DNA from: Euzebya pacifica
Lineage (GTDB): Bacteria; Actinomycetota; Nitriliruptoria; Euzebyales; Euzebyaceae
NCBI RefSeq assembly: GCF_003344865.1
Contig: NZ_CP031165.1
Coordinates: 1,803,910-1,867,909, forward strand
Length of the DNA: 64,000 nucleotides
Direction: 5' to 3'
Positions within the stretch are counted from its first letter, which is position 1. Each line of letters begins with the position of its first letter. Positions 32,893-41,294 of the stretch are shown piece after piece. Below the pieces are notes generated by a model. It ran no database searches. It worked only from the letters and a program-made list of their open reading frames with translations, and was not told the origin of the DNA. Position numbers and translations under genes: made by a program.

Positions 32893-33600
32893 TCAGCGGT
32901 TGGGGAGGTCGAGCGCTTCCAGCGCCACGCTGACCATGCAGGTCGCGAGGTCTCGCAACGAGACGTGGTCGCCGCGGGTGTCCAGGGCTCGCTGCACGAC
33001 CAGGTCGATCGACACCTCGGGCAGGTTGGCCAGGGCAGACCGCTCGACCTCGTCGAGCATCAACCGGGGGACGAGCGCCCGGCTGGAGGTGCTGTGGGCC
33101 AGCGCCCGCGAGACCGCCTCGTCGGCGGCCCGGTCCAACCCACGGGCGGTGAAGGACCCGCGTCCGAACGTCTCGCCCGCGTCCTCCTCGTCCTCGGCCG
33201 GGGGCGGTGGCTCCTCGAGCGCGGCGGCGACCGTGGTGTCCAGACCCGTGGCCGAGAGCAGGTCGTCGAGGTCGTCCCCGCCGACCCGGATCGCCGCGCG
33301 CAGCAGGTCGGTGGTCCACGCCGGCACGTCGGTGACGGGCAGCGCGACCAGGGCATGGGACAGGCGGGGCAGGCCGGGGGCGTGCAGGCCGGGGTGTTCG
33401 GTCAGCCGGACCGCAGGTTCGCCCCCGGTCAGGCGCCGGACCCGACGACCCGCAACCCCCTCCGGTTCGCCGAGCAGGCCGGCCACCAGGTGGGCTGCGC
33501 CGGCGGATTCCCCGTCGGCCAGCGAGCGGGCCAGATGCACCGCGACCAGCGCCTGATCGGTCAGGGTCACGGTCGACCGGGATGCTGCAGGGACGGACAC
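32893..33600 (-). CDS. stand-alone Clp N-terminal-domain-like protein
   Basis: A 235-residue protein resembling two Clp N repeats without any AAA+ ATPase. The first half has LTDQALVAVHLARSLADGES then GAAHLVAGLLGEP; the second has RALVPRLMLDEVERSALANL followed by LVVQRALDTRG. The middle is an acidic, Pro-rich linker. Such proteins may be adaptors or decoys for Clp proteases or may bind ligands on their own. The GTG at 33600 follows TACAGT by 6 nt, so the mRNA is probably leaderless. It diverges from rplU. Confidence 0.65.
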   Translation of the reverse strand: MSVPAASRSTVTLTDQALVAVHLARSLADGESAGAAHLVAGLLGEPEGVAGRRVRRLTGGEPAVRLTEHPGLHAPGLPRLSHALVALPVTDVPAWTTDLLRAAIRVGGDDLDDLLSATGLDTTVAAALEEPPPPAEDEEDAGETFGRGSFTARGLDRAADEAVSRALAHSTSSRALVPRLMLDEVERSALANLPEVSIDLVVQRALDTRGDHVSLRDLATCMVSVALEALDLPNR

Positions 33601-33612
33601 GGACGCACTGTA
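33601..33612 (-). promoter_or_regulatory. -10 element of a likely leaderless promoter (Clp-N gene)
   Basis: TACAGT (minus strand, 33607-33612), then 6 nt to the GTG at 33600. No Shine-Dalgarno sequence. Confidence 0.55.
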
Positions 33613-33634
33613 CCGTCGGGGTCGTGCATCGACG

Positions 33635-33664
33635 TTGACGGATCCGGGGGGCCGTGGGTATCCT
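33635..33664 (+). promoter_or_regulatory. rplU-rpmA promoter
   Basis: TTGACG (33635-33640), an 18-nt spacer and TATCCT (33659-33664): the best sigma-70-type promoter in the window. It gives a leader of about 110 nt before rplU. Confidence 0.75.
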
Positions 33665-33673
33665 TGTCGATCC

Positions 33674-33690
33674 GCGCCCTTCCCGGGCGC
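33674..33690 (+). promoter_or_regulatory. hairpin at the 5' end of the rplU leader
   Basis: The stem GCGCCC/GGGCGC with a TTCCC loop lies at the expected 5' end of the rplU mRNA. It may stabilise the leader or take part in L21-type autogenous control; the latter is speculative. Confidence 0.4.
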
Positions 33691-33779
33691 CCTTTGTCTG
33701 CCGTCAGCGCAGCTCAGGTTTTCCCAAGCGGAGCCCGCCAGCGCGCTCGCACCCGGCCATCAGCCTCGAGGAGTTCATC

Positions 33780-34091
33780 ATGTTCGCCGTCATCGCCACA
33801 GGCGGTAAGCAGTACAAGGTCGCCGTCGGCGACGAGATCGACGTGGAGAAGCTCGACACTGCTGTCGAGGGCTCCGTCGACCTTCGCCCGATCATGCTGG
33901 TCGACGATGACGACAACGTCACCGTCGGCGCCGACAACCTGTCCGGTGCAACCGTCACCGCCACCGTTGTCGACCAGTACCTCGGGGAGAAGGTCCGGAT
34001 CTTCAAGTACAAGAACAAGACCGGATACCGTCGCAAGACCGGTCACCGCCAGCCGCTGACCCGCGTGCGGGTCGAGACGATCTCCAAGTAG
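33780..34091 (+). CDS. rplU: 50S ribosomal protein L21
   Basis: A 103-residue ribosomal protein of the large subunit that binds 23S rRNA. It starts [20 protein letters not shown] and ends in the conserved [20 protein letters not shown] then RVRVETI. CGAGGAG precedes the ATG at 33780; the open frame upstream lies in the leader and is rejected. rpmA follows after 34 nt, the usual pair. Unlike most actinobacteria, rne lies about 16 kb upstream rather than next door. Confidence 0.98.
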   Translation: MFAVIATGGKQYKVAVGDEIDVEKLDTAVEGSVDLRPIMLVDDDDNVTVGADNLSGATVTATVVDQYLGEKVRIFKYKNKTGYRRKTGHRQPLTRVRVETISK

Positions 34092-34125
34092 TCGTTCTCC
34101 AACCAGTCCTCCCGAAGGAGTAGGC

Positions 34126-34383
34126 ATGTCAACCAAGAAGGGCGGCGGTTCCAGCGCGAACGGCCGCGACTCCAACCCGAAGTACCTGGGCACCAAGCGC
34201 TTCGGCGGCGAGGTCGTGACCACTGGTTCGATCATCGTTCGCCAGCGCGGCACCCGCATCCACCCCGGCGAGAACGTCGGCCGTGGCAAGGACGACACCC
34301 TGTTCGCCCTCGCCGACGGCATGGTCAGCTTCCGCCGGTCCGGCAAGCGGACCTTCGCCGAGGTCATGCCGGGCGACGCCTAG
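34126..34383 (+). CDS. rpmA: 50S ribosomal protein L27
   Basis: An 85-residue ribosomal protein whose N-terminal tail reaches the peptidyl transferase centre. It starts [20 protein letters not shown], followed by [20 protein letters not shown] and the typical [27 protein letters not shown] precedes the ATG. It is followed by a terminator, not by obg, which is about 21 kb downstream. Confidence 0.98.
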   Translation: MSTKKGGGSSANGRDSNPKYLGTKRFGGEVVTTGSIIVRQRGTRIHPGENVGRGKDDTLFALADGMVSFRRSGKRTFAEVMPGDA

Positions 34384-34403
34384 CCAGGCGCCCCCGCAAG
34401 GAC

Positions 34404-34435
34404 TGACACGCCGCCCCCTCGGGGGCGGCGTTGTC
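34404..34435 (+). terminator. terminator after rpmA
   Basis: Perfect 10-bp stem CGCCGCCCCC/GGGGGCGGCG (34409-34430) with outer GACA/TGTC pairing, 25 nt past the rpmA stop. Confidence 0.8.
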
Positions 34436-34444
34436 GTGTGTCAG

Positions 34445-34456
34445 TACCCTTTCGGC
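34445..34456 (+). promoter_or_regulatory. -10 element of a likely leaderless promoter (RDD gene)
   Basis: TACCCT (34445-34450), then 6 nt to the ATG at 34457. No Shine-Dalgarno sequence, and it lies immediately after the rpmA terminator. Confidence 0.6.
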
Positions 34457-34984
34457 ATGAGGACGGAAGCCACGCAGACGTGGCGCGCCAGGCTCGGTGC
34501 CGGGTTGGTCGACCTGGTGGGTCCGTGGGTGCTGACGCTGCCGATCACGGCGCTCGGGCTGGTCTCCGGCAACGGGACGGGCGAGTGGCTCGTGATCGGG
34601 CTCGCGGCGCTGGTGAACCTGCCGCTGGAGCTGCGCACGGGGCAGAGCGCGGGCAAGTGGCTTGCCGGCCTTCGCCTTGCTGGTGCCGATGGCCAGCCGT
34701 TGACCGCAGGGGCGGTCCTTCGTCGCTTCGGGGTGCGCTGGGCCCCGTTGATGGTCAACGCGCTGCTGCTCGGGCCGCTCTGGGTTCCCATGGCGGCGTG
34801 GGCGGCCATGGCGCTGCCCAGCGTCGTGGACCGAGAGGGTCGGGCGGTGCACGACCTGCTGGCGGGCACGATCGTGACCGGCGCGCCCAGCTCGGCGCTG
34901 ATCCGCGCGGAGACGCCTGTCCGCGGGGTGGCGGTCATGCCGGGCTGGGGCGCCGCGTCGATCCTCGGGCGGCGCCGGCCCTGA
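34457..34984 (+). CDS. RDD-family membrane protein
   Basis: A 175-residue membrane protein with about three hydrophobic segments. RDD-family features are RLGAGLVDLVGPW near the N-terminus, GQSAGKWLAGLRL after the second helix and the DREGRAVHDLLAGT segment near the end. The substrate or function is unknown; some RDD proteins have been linked to ion exchange. The start at 34457 fits a leaderless TACCCT promoter. It converges with the Eis-like gene 6 nt away. Confidence 0.88.
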   Translation: MRTEATQTWRARLGAGLVDLVGPWVLTLPITALGLVSGNGTGEWLVIGLAALVNLPLELRTGQSAGKWLAGLRLAGADGQPLTAGAVLRRFGVRWAPLMVNALLLGPLWVPMAAWAAMALPSVVDREGRAVHDLLAGTIVTGAPSSALIRAETPVRGVAVMPGWGAASILGRRRP

Positions 34985-34990
34985 CGCGAG

Positions 34991-36229
34991 CTACCAGACC
35001 TCGGGGGCCCAGGGCGCCTCGGCGGGTCGCAGGGCCGAGTCGAACGGGGCGATCACCGACGGCTCGAGCACCTCGATGCGGCCGGACTGCACCAGCCGGC
35101 TGACCGACACGCCGCCCAGGTACAGCGCGCCGAGCTCGCGGATGTCCATGCGCAGGTCCGGGGCGTCGGTGGTGTGCTGCACCGACGCGCCCTCGGGGGC
35201 GACCTCGATGCGCCAGGTGCCGTCGATGTCGTCGAAGCGGCTGTCGTGCACCTCGATGGTGACCGCCGCGGAGTCCGACCATGCCCGTGCGGTCAGCGCC
35301 GCCTCGACGTCGAGGATCCGCACGTACAGGGCGTCGGAGACGTGGCGACGGACCCGGCGGGACTCCTCCACCAGCAGCGGCAGGGCATCGTCGACGGGAC
35401 GGCGCTTGGCCTTGACCCGGCCGACGAGGTCGTGGCTGCACAGGAACGGCCAGAGCGCGGCTTCGGCAGCAGCGTCGACGCCGGCCAGCTCGATGACGTG
35501 GAGGGTGTTGTCGGGCAGCCCGTCGAGCTGTCCCTCGCTGGTGCCGTAGACGGCGTAGGCCACGTCGCGACCGTCGATCTCGGCCACGGCGACGCGCTTC
35601 CAGGCCGCGCCGCCCATGGCCCCCTTGCGGGTGCTGAGCACCTGGAACTTCCACCAGCCGCGGTCGCGGGCGGCCATCCCGCCACGGCGGGCCCGGGCCG
35701 CCTCGTAGATCGGGGCGATGACGTCGGCAGCCTGATCGACCTCCAGCAGCCGGATGCGGTCCGCCTGGGGAGGGGCCGTGGCGGCCCACCGCAGACCCGG
35801 TCCGGCGATGATGTCGATGCCGTGCTGCTCCACCGCCATGCCGTAGCCGAACCGGCCGTAGATGGCGGCCTCGCTGGCCCACAGCGCCGCGATGGCCCGA
35901 CCCTTCTCCCGGGCCTCGTCGAGGTGGGCACCCATCATCCGCGACAGGATCCCCCGCCGACGGTGCGTGGGGGCGACGGCAACCCAGGTGGTGCCGGCGG
36001 TGGCGACCTCGCCACCGGGCACGCTGATGTCGTGGCCGTAGGCCGCGAGGCTGCCGACCATCTGGTCGCCGTCGAAGGCCGCGTGGCTGCTGCGGTGGTC
36101 CAGCACCAGCATCTCGTCCTCGCGGTCGGCGTCGGACACGGAGTCACCGAAGGCGCGGTACAGCAGGTCCAGCGCCTTCGGCTGCTCCTCACGGGTGAAC
36201 GGGCGGAAGGTGAGCTCGTCGATAGTCAC
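34991..36229 (-). CDS. Eis-like GNAT N-acetyltransferase
   Basis: A 412-residue acetyltransferase with the three-part layout of Eis proteins: an N-terminal GNAT domain with the acetyl-CoA loop VAPTHRRRGILSRMM, a second GNAT-like region, and a C-terminal sterol-carrier-like domain (VSVSRLVQSGRIEV). Mycobacterial Eis acetylates aminoglycosides and host proteins; the natural substrate here is unknown. The GTG at 36229 lies 6 nt after TATGGT, so a leaderless mRNA is likely; a longer start at 36253 would overlap the -10 box. Confidence 0.87.
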   Translation of the reverse strand: MTIDELTFRPFTREEQPKALDLLYRAFGDSVSDADREDEMLVLDHRSSHAAFDGDQMVGSLAAYGHDISVPGGEVATAGTTWVAVAPTHRRRGILSRMMGAHLDEAREKGRAIAALWASEAAIYGRFGYGMAVEQHGIDIIAGPGLRWAATAPPQADRIRLLEVDQAADVIAPIYEAARARRGGMAARDRGWWKFQVLSTRKGAMGGAAWKRVAVAEIDGRDVAYAVYGTSEGQLDGLPDNTLHVIELAGVDAAAEAALWPFLCSHDLVGRVKAKRRPVDDALPLLVEESRRVRRHVSDALYVRILDVEAALTARAWSDSAAVTIEVHDSRFDDIDGTWRIEVAPEGASVQHTTDAPDLRMDIRELGALYLGGVSVSRLVQSGRIEVLEPSVIAPFDSALRPAEAPWAPEVW

Positions 36230-36241
36230 GGAGGCACCATA
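36230..36241 (-). promoter_or_regulatory. -10 element of a likely leaderless promoter (Eis-like gene)
   Basis: TATGGT (minus strand, 36236-36241), then 6 nt to the GTG at 36229. Confidence 0.55.
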
Positions 36242-36342
36242 GGTCGTCGGCACGACGCGCGCTCCGGGGTGGACGACTACCCTGCACTGCAGCTGACACG
36301 ACCGGGCAACGTGGCTGGGTCGTGGCCTGACTCGAGGAACAC

Positions 36343-37749
36343 ATGGACACTGTCGATTCGTTGCTGGACGTCGTGGGCAACACCCCGCTCGTCAAGCTCT
36401 CCCGCTTCTCCGCCGACGTGGCGCCGACCATCCTTGCGAAGGTCGAGTACCTGAACCCCGGGGGGAGCGTGAAGGACCGGATCGGCCTGGCCATGATCGA
36501 GGCCGCCGAAAAGTCCGGTGACCTGCAGCCCGGCGGCACCATCGTCGAGCCGACGTCCGGCAACACCGGTGCGGGCCTGGCCATCGCCGCTGCCCAGCGC
36601 GGCTACCGCTGCATCTTCGTGATGCCCGACAAGATGAGCGCGGAGAAGATCAACCTGCTGCGTGCCTACGGCGCCGAGGTCGTGGTCTGCCCCACCGACG
36701 TCGACCCCGAGGACCCGCGGTCGTACTACAAGACCTCCGACCGGCTGGTGGAGGAGACCCCCGGCGCCTTCAAGCCCGGGCAGTACTTCAACCAGGCCAA
36801 CCCCCAGGCCCACTACGTGTCCACTGGGCCGGAGATCTGGGAGCAGACCGAGGGGAAGATCGACGTCTTCGTCGCTGGCGTCGGCACGGGCGGCACCATC
36901 ACGGGGACCGGCCGGTACCTGAAGGAGCAGAACCCCGACATCGTCATCGTCGGTGCGGACCCCGAGGGCTCGATCTACACCCAGCCCGACAACATGCACT
37001 CCTACCTGACCGAGGGTGTCGGCGAGGACTTCTGGCCGGGCACCTTCGACCCCGACATCGTCGACCGGTGGGTCAAGGTCACCGACCGGGACGCGTTCCT
37101 GACCGCACGCCGCCTGACCCGGGAGGAAGGCATCCTCGTCGGCGGGTCCTGCGGGACCGCGGCTGCGGCCGCGCTCGAGGTCGCCAAGGACTATCCCGCG
37201 GACGCCGTCATCGTCACGCTCCTGCCCGACAGCGGCCGCAACTACCTGTCGAAGATCTACAACGACGACTGGATGCACGACCACGGGTTCCTGCGGTCCG
37301 GCGTGGCCGCCAAGCTGTCGCAGGTCCTGGAGTTCAAGGCCGGCGCCACGACGTTGCCGACGATCGTGCACGTCCACCCCCACGAGTCGGTCCGCGACGC
37401 CATCGCCACGCTGTCCTCCTTCGGGGTCAGCCAGATGCCGGTCGTGACCATGCCCGACCACGAGCAAGGCGCGGCGGACTTCTCCGACCGTGCCGACCTC
37501 GTCGGGTCCATCCGCGAACGCGGTCTGCTCGACCGGGCGTTCCGTGACGCGGAGATCCTCGACAAGACCGTCGCCGACGTCATGGACGAACCGTTGCCGG
37601 TCGTCGATGCCCGTGACACCGTCGACACCGCGATGGCCGCGCTGACCAAGCGGGCCTCTGCGGTGCTCGTCTGCGAGGGCACCACTCCCACCGGCGTGCT
37701 GACCCGCGCCGACATCCTCGACTTCATGACCTCCTCGAAGGGCAAGTAG
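36343..37749 (+). CDS. cbs: cystathionine beta-synthase with CBS domains
   Basis: A 468-residue PLP enzyme of reverse transsulfuration, condensing serine (or O-acetylserine) with homocysteine. The PLP lysine is in NPGGSVKDRIGLAMIE, the substrate loop in TSGNTGAGLA and the phosphate loop in GVGTGGTITG. Two CBS domains follow from about residue 340 (THESVRDAIATL-like HPHESVRDAIATLSSFGV; VADVMDEPLPVVDARDTV), which may bind S-adenosylmethionine or AMP as in related enzymes. CGAGGA precedes the ATG. It is the first gene of a three-gene unit with the next PLP enzyme 4 nt away. Confidence 0.94.
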   Translation: MDTVDSLLDVVGNTPLVKLSRFSADVAPTILAKVEYLNPGGSVKDRIGLAMIEAAEKSGDLQPGGTIVEPTSGNTGAGLAIAAAQRGYRCIFVMPDKMSAEKINLLRAYGAEVVVCPTDVDPEDPRSYYKTSDRLVEETPGAFKPGQYFNQANPQAHYVSTGPEIWEQTEGKIDVFVAGVGTGGTITGTGRYLKEQNPDIVIVGADPEGSIYTQPDNMHSYLTEGVGEDFWPGTFDPDIVDRWVKVTDRDAFLTARRLTREEGILVGGSCGTAAAAALEVAKDYPADAVIVTLLPDSGRNYLSKIYNDDWMHDHGFLRSGVAAKLSQVLEFKAGATTLPTIVHVHPHESVRDAIATLSSFGVSQMPVVTMPDHEQGAADFSDRADLVGSIRERGLLDRAFRDAEILDKTVADVMDEPLPVVDARDTVDTAMAALTKRASAVLVCEGTTPTGVLTRADILDFMTSSKGK

Positions 37750-37753
37750 CCAC

Positions 37754-38917
37754 ATGAGTGACAGCTCGCTGGAACGCTGGCAGGACGCCGGCTTCGCCAC
37801 CCGCGCCATCCACGCCGGACAGGACCCCGAACCTCGCACCGGTGCGGTGGCCGTCCCCGTCTTCCAGACCTCCACCTTCGCCCAGCCGGCCGTCGGGGAA
37901 CACCTGGGCTGGGACTACGCCCGGTCCGGCAACCCGACCCGTGACGCGCTGGAGGAGTCCTTGGCGTCCCTGGAGGTCGGCCGCTACGGCTCGGCGTTCG
38001 CCAGCGGGTCGGCTGCCCAGGACGCGGTCCTGCGGACGCTGCGCCCGGGCGACCACGTCATCATCGCCCCCGATGTCTACGGCGGGACCTACCGGCAGTT
38101 CAAGCGGGTCCACGAGCCGTGGGGCATGGCCTTCACGCCCGTCGACCTGTCCGACCTCGACGCGGTCGCCGCGGCCTGGCGGCCCGAGACCCGGATGATC
38201 TGGGTCGAGACCCCCACCAACCCGCTGCTCAACGTCTTCGACATCGAGGCGCTCTCGGCGTTCGCCCACGAGCGGGGCGCCAGGGTCGTGGTCGACAACA
38301 CCTTCGCCACGCCCTACCTGCAGCAGCCGCTGGAGCTCGGTGCCGACGCGGTCGTGCACTCTGCGACCAAGTACCTCGGCGGGCACTCCGACGTGGTGTC
38401 GGGGGGCTTCGTCACCCGCGACGAGGAGCTGGCCGAGCAGGTCGCGTTCAACCAGAACTCCATGGGTGCGGTACCCGGCCCGTGGGACGTCTTCCTCGTC
38501 CTGCGCGGCATCAAGACCCTCGGCCTGCGCATGGACCGCGCCTGCGACAACGCCCAGCAGTGCGTGGAGGTGCTGCGGTCCAGCGACGTCGTCACCGAAG
38601 TGCTCTACCCGGGGCTGGCCAGCCACCCCGGCCACGAGGTCGCGACCAAGCAGATGCGCGACTACGGCGCCATGATCAGCTTCCGCGTCGGCGACGAGGG
38701 CCTGGCCCGCCGCATCTGCGCGTCCTTCGAGGTGTTCACCCTCGGGGAGTCCCTGGGGGCCGTCGAGTCGTTGGTCGAGCATCCCGGTGCGATGACCCAC
38801 ATGTCGGTGGCGGGCTCGCCGCTGGAGGTGCCTGCGGACCTGATCCGGCTCAGCGTCGGGATCGAGGACGCCGCGGACCTGACGGCCGACCTGCAGCAGG
38901 CGCTCGGCACCACGTGA
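37754..38917 (+). CDS. cystathionine gamma-synthase/gamma-lyase
   Basis: A 387-residue PLP enzyme of the Cys/Met metabolism family. The PLP lysine is in HSATKYLGGHSDVVSGG, and PVFQTSTF and DYARSGNPTRDALE match the family N-terminus. Being co-transcribed with cystathionine beta-synthase (4-nt gap) favours a gamma-lyase completing homocysteine-to-cysteine conversion, but gamma-synthase cannot be excluded from sequence alone. The following SGNH hydrolase gene starts within its stop codon. Confidence 0.92.
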   Translation: MSDSSLERWQDAGFATRAIHAGQDPEPRTGAVAVPVFQTSTFAQPAVGEHLGWDYARSGNPTRDALEESLASLEVGRYGSAFASGSAAQDAVLRTLRPGDHVIIAPDVYGGTYRQFKRVHEPWGMAFTPVDLSDLDAVAAAWRPETRMIWVETPTNPLLNVFDIEALSAFAHERGARVVVDNTFATPYLQQPLELGADAVVHSATKYLGGHSDVVSGGFVTRDEELAEQVAFNQNSMGAVPGPWDVFLVLRGIKTLGLRMDRACDNAQQCVEVLRSSDVVTEVLYPGLASHPGHEVATKQMRDYGAMISFRVGDEGLARRICASFEVFTLGESLGAVESLVEHPGAMTHMSVAGSPLEVPADLIRLSVGIEDAADLTADLQQALGTT

Positions 38918-39612
38918 CCCCGTGGGAGGGGATGCGGCTGACCAGCGCCCAGGTCGACCCCTACCGCCGCGAGTGGGAGGCGGCGAACCGCCGTGCGCTG
39001 GACGGGGAGGGGCCGCTGCTCGGCGTGCTGGGCGACTCCGCCGCGCAGGGCATCGGCGCACCCACCCCCTTCGAGGGGTGGGTCGGGCAGCTGCAGCGGC
39101 GACTCGAGGGGATCGACGGGCACCGCTGGCGGGTCCTCAACCTGTCGGTCAGCGGCGCCCGGGCCCACACGGTGATGGACGAGCAGCTGCCGCGGCTCTG
39201 GCGGGTCGGCCAGCCCGTCGACCTCGTGGTGTGCGCCGTCGGCGGCAACGACATGTACCGGTCGACCCGTCGGCAGGTGCACGACCGGTTCACCCGGTTG
39301 CTCCGTGCCCTGCCGGCACCCGGGACCTGGCACGGTGACCAACGGACGATCGTGACGACCCTGCCGCAGGGCCTCGGCCGTCGGCGTGCCGGGATCGCCA
39401 ACGACCTGGTCAGGACCCTCGGACCGCAGCGTGGCCTGGAGGTCGCAGACCTGTGGGCCACGACGGGACCGCCGTGGCGGGGCAAGTACGCCGAGGACAT
39501 GTTCCATCCCAACGCCCTCGGCTACGGCCACTGGGTCGACGCCATCCTGGGGACGATCCGCCCCGACCGTCGATCACTCGGCGGCGACCTGCCCGTCGTG
39601 GGCACCCGCTGA
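38914..39612 (+). CDS. SGNH/GDSL-family hydrolase
   Basis: A 232-residue esterase/lipase-fold protein. Family blocks are in order: GVLGDSAAQGIG (nucleophile Ser), NLSVSGA, GGND, and DMFHPNALGYGHW (catalytic Asp-His). No signal peptide was seen, so it is probably cytoplasmic. The GTG at 38914 overlaps the stop of the preceding gene; the ATG at 38932 is an alternative. It ends overlapping the oppositely oriented GAF-ANTAR gene by 39 nt. The link to transsulfuration is positional only. Confidence 0.87.
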   Translation: MTPWEGMRLTSAQVDPYRREWEAANRRALDGEGPLLGVLGDSAAQGIGAPTPFEGWVGQLQRRLEGIDGHRWRVLNLSVSGARAHTVMDEQLPRLWRVGQPVDLVVCAVGGNDMYRSTRRQVHDRFTRLLRALPAPGTWHGDQRTIVTTLPQGLGRRRAGIANDLVRTLGPQRGLEVADLWATTGPPWRGKYAEDMFHPNALGYGHWVDAILGTIRPDRRSLGGDLPVVGTR

Positions 39613-40407
39613 CGTCCAGCCCAGGTCCCCGGTCGTCAGCTCGCCCACGAGGAAGGCCCGGACGACCTCCAGCAGCGGCTGGCGGCTTCGTCGGGCGTGC
39701 TGGCGCAGCAGGTCGAAGGCCTGCCGGTCGCTCAACCCGACGGCGTGCATGATCGCGCCCTTCGCCTGCTCGATGGGCCCGTGGGTGCGCATCGCGCGCC
39801 GGATGCCCAGCAGCTGCTCGGTCGCTGCCGCCGTCCGAGCGGCCGACCGCAGGTGGGTGCTCGTCGTGTCGGCGAACAACCGTCCGACCTGGACCATGTC
39901 GTCGTCGAACGGTCCGGTGGCGGCGCGATAGAGGTTCATCGCCCCCAGGACCTCGCCGTCGGCGCGCATGGGGATGCTCAGCACGCCCCTGACCCCCTGT
40001 CCTTCCGCCAGCGACGCCAGCTGTGGATAGCGTTCGTCGTCGGCCAGGTCGTCCACGGTGACCGTTGCGTCGGTGCGGAACGCGTCGACGCAGGGTCCCT
40101 GGTCGAAGCCGAGCTGGGCGTGCTCGATCCGGTCGATCGCGGCGTCGGATGCCGCCCCGACGGCCAGATGGTCGCGGCCGTCGAGCAGCATGACCCCGAT
40201 GCCCTCGATGTCGAGGACCGCCGTGGACCGGGTGATCAGCGTGGCGAGGGCGCTGCGACGGCCGTTGTCGTGATCGACCACCTCGTGGTCGTCGGGACCG
40301 TCCCGCCCTGCGGCGTTGGTCCGGGCGTCGGTCTGGCTCGCAAGGGTGGTGGCGAAGTCGAGGAGGAGCTGGAAGAGGCGACGGTCGGCGTCGGCGGTTC
40401 TGCCCAT
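39574..40407 (-). CDS. GAF-ANTAR regulator (copy 1)
   Basis: A 277-residue cytosolic regulator with an N-terminal GAF sensor domain (about residues 40-185) and a C-terminal ANTAR domain (about 200-255; GPIEQAKGAIMHAVGLSDRQ then AFDLLRQHARRSRQPLLEVV). ANTAR domains bind paired RNA hairpins and act as antiterminators. AAAGGA precedes the ATG at 40407. It is the last gene of the leftward glycosyltransferase island and is clearly paralogous to the gene at 44579. The GAF ligand is unknown. Confidence 0.9.
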   Translation of the reverse strand: MGRTADADRRLFQLLLDFATTLASQTDARTNAAGRDGPDDHEVVDHDNGRRSALATLITRSTAVLDIEGIGVMLLDGRDHLAVGAASDAAIDRIEHAQLGFDQGPCVDAFRTDATVTVDDLADDERYPQLASLAEGQGVRGVLSIPMRADGEVLGAMNLYRAATGPFDDDMVQVGRLFADTTSTHLRSAARTAAATEQLLGIRRAMRTHGPIEQAKGAIMHAVGLSDRQAFDLLRQHARRSRQPLLEVVRAFLVGELTTGDLGWTSAGAHDGQVAAE

Positions 40408-40430
40408 GGTCGGTGCGTCCTTTCGCGTTC

Positions 40431-40483
40431 CGGAGCCATGTCTCCGTTGGTCTCGCTGCTTGCGCCGCCGGGCCCTCGCCCGG
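40431..40483 (-). promoter_or_regulatory. two hairpins before GAF-ANTAR copy 1
   Basis: In the RNA of the minus strand, a CCGGGC/GCCCGG stem with a GAGG loop (40468-40483) is followed by CGGAG/CTCCG with a six-base loop ACATGG (40431-40446). They could terminate the glycosyltransferase transcript or be an ANTAR target; the loops only partly match the A1/G4 rule. Confidence 0.4.
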
Positions 40484-40484
40484 T

Positions 40485-41294
40485 TCAGCGCGCCTCGAGA
40501 ATGCCATCCTCGGGACGAAACAAAACGCGTTCCTGGTCGTGGAAGGCCTCGAGCCACCCGCGCATCGGCCACTCGCCCCACCGCCGGTGGAAGGTGTGGG
40601 CGTTGCCGACGATGTCGTGGACGTGCTGGACGGGTGGCGACGTCGATTCGTGGTGCTGGTGCCACCCCCGCGCGGCGGGGGTGCGCCACAGGGTCAAGCC
40701 GGCGGCGTCAGCCCGTCGTCCGAAGTCGGTGTCCTCTCCGCCGTACCCCACGAACGTCTCGTCGAAGCCGCCGAGGCAGTCGTAGTCGACGGCCCGCATG
40801 GCGAACGACAACGACCAGAACAGGTCGGGGTCCCCCAGACGGGTGTCGGCCGGCGGTGGCGTCCGGGCCGGGTGGGGGGCGGCTGCCACGTCGAGCTGGG
40901 CCTCGGTCCAGGCGTCGTCGGCAGGCACCCCCTCGGGCAGGTAGTCGACCTGGCCCGACCACAACCCGCCGGTGGTGCGGCACCGTCGGGCGTAGTCCGC
41001 GACGAGCGTGGAGGACGGGATGACGTCGACGTCGAGGAAGACCAGGACGTCGGCGTCGGCGGCGCCACGGCGGGCCGCGTTGCGGGCGGCCGCCAGCGGC
41101 AGCGGGGTGCGGGGGTCCGCCGCGTCGACGACGTCGACGGGCATGCCCGTGGGGACGGCCGGGCGGGGGTCCGGACCGCCCATCCACGCGACCACGACGT
41201 GATCGGGGGGCGACGTCTGTCGGCGGAGCCCCTCCAGCAGCCGTCGCAGGTGGGTCTGGCGTCCCCGGACGATCGTGCACACCGCGACGGTCAC
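40485..41294 (-). CDS. family 2-type glycosyltransferase
   Basis: A 269-residue GT-A-fold glycosyltransferase: MTVAVCTIVRGRQTHLRRLL at the N-terminus, the DxD metal motif in VFLDVDVIPSS, and the acceptor-side GGFDETFVGYGGEDTDFGRR, as in galactosyltransferase-like GT2 enzymes. It has no membrane helix, so it works in the cytoplasm on a nucleotide sugar. It overlaps the upstream glycosyltransferase by 4 nt. Donor and acceptor are unknown. Confidence 0.88.
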   Translation of the reverse strand: MTVAVCTIVRGRQTHLRRLLEGLRRQTSPPDHVVVAWMGGPDPRPAVPTGMPVDVVDAADPRTPLPLAAARNAARRGAADADVLVFLDVDVIPSSTLVADYARRCRTTGGLWSGQVDYLPEGVPADDAWTEAQLDVAAAPHPARTPPPADTRLGDPDLFWSLSFAMRAVDYDCLGGFDETFVGYGGEDTDFGRRADAAGLTLWRTPAARGWHQHHESTSPPVQHVHDIVGNAHTFHRRWGEWPMRGWLEAFHDQERVLFRPEDGILEAR

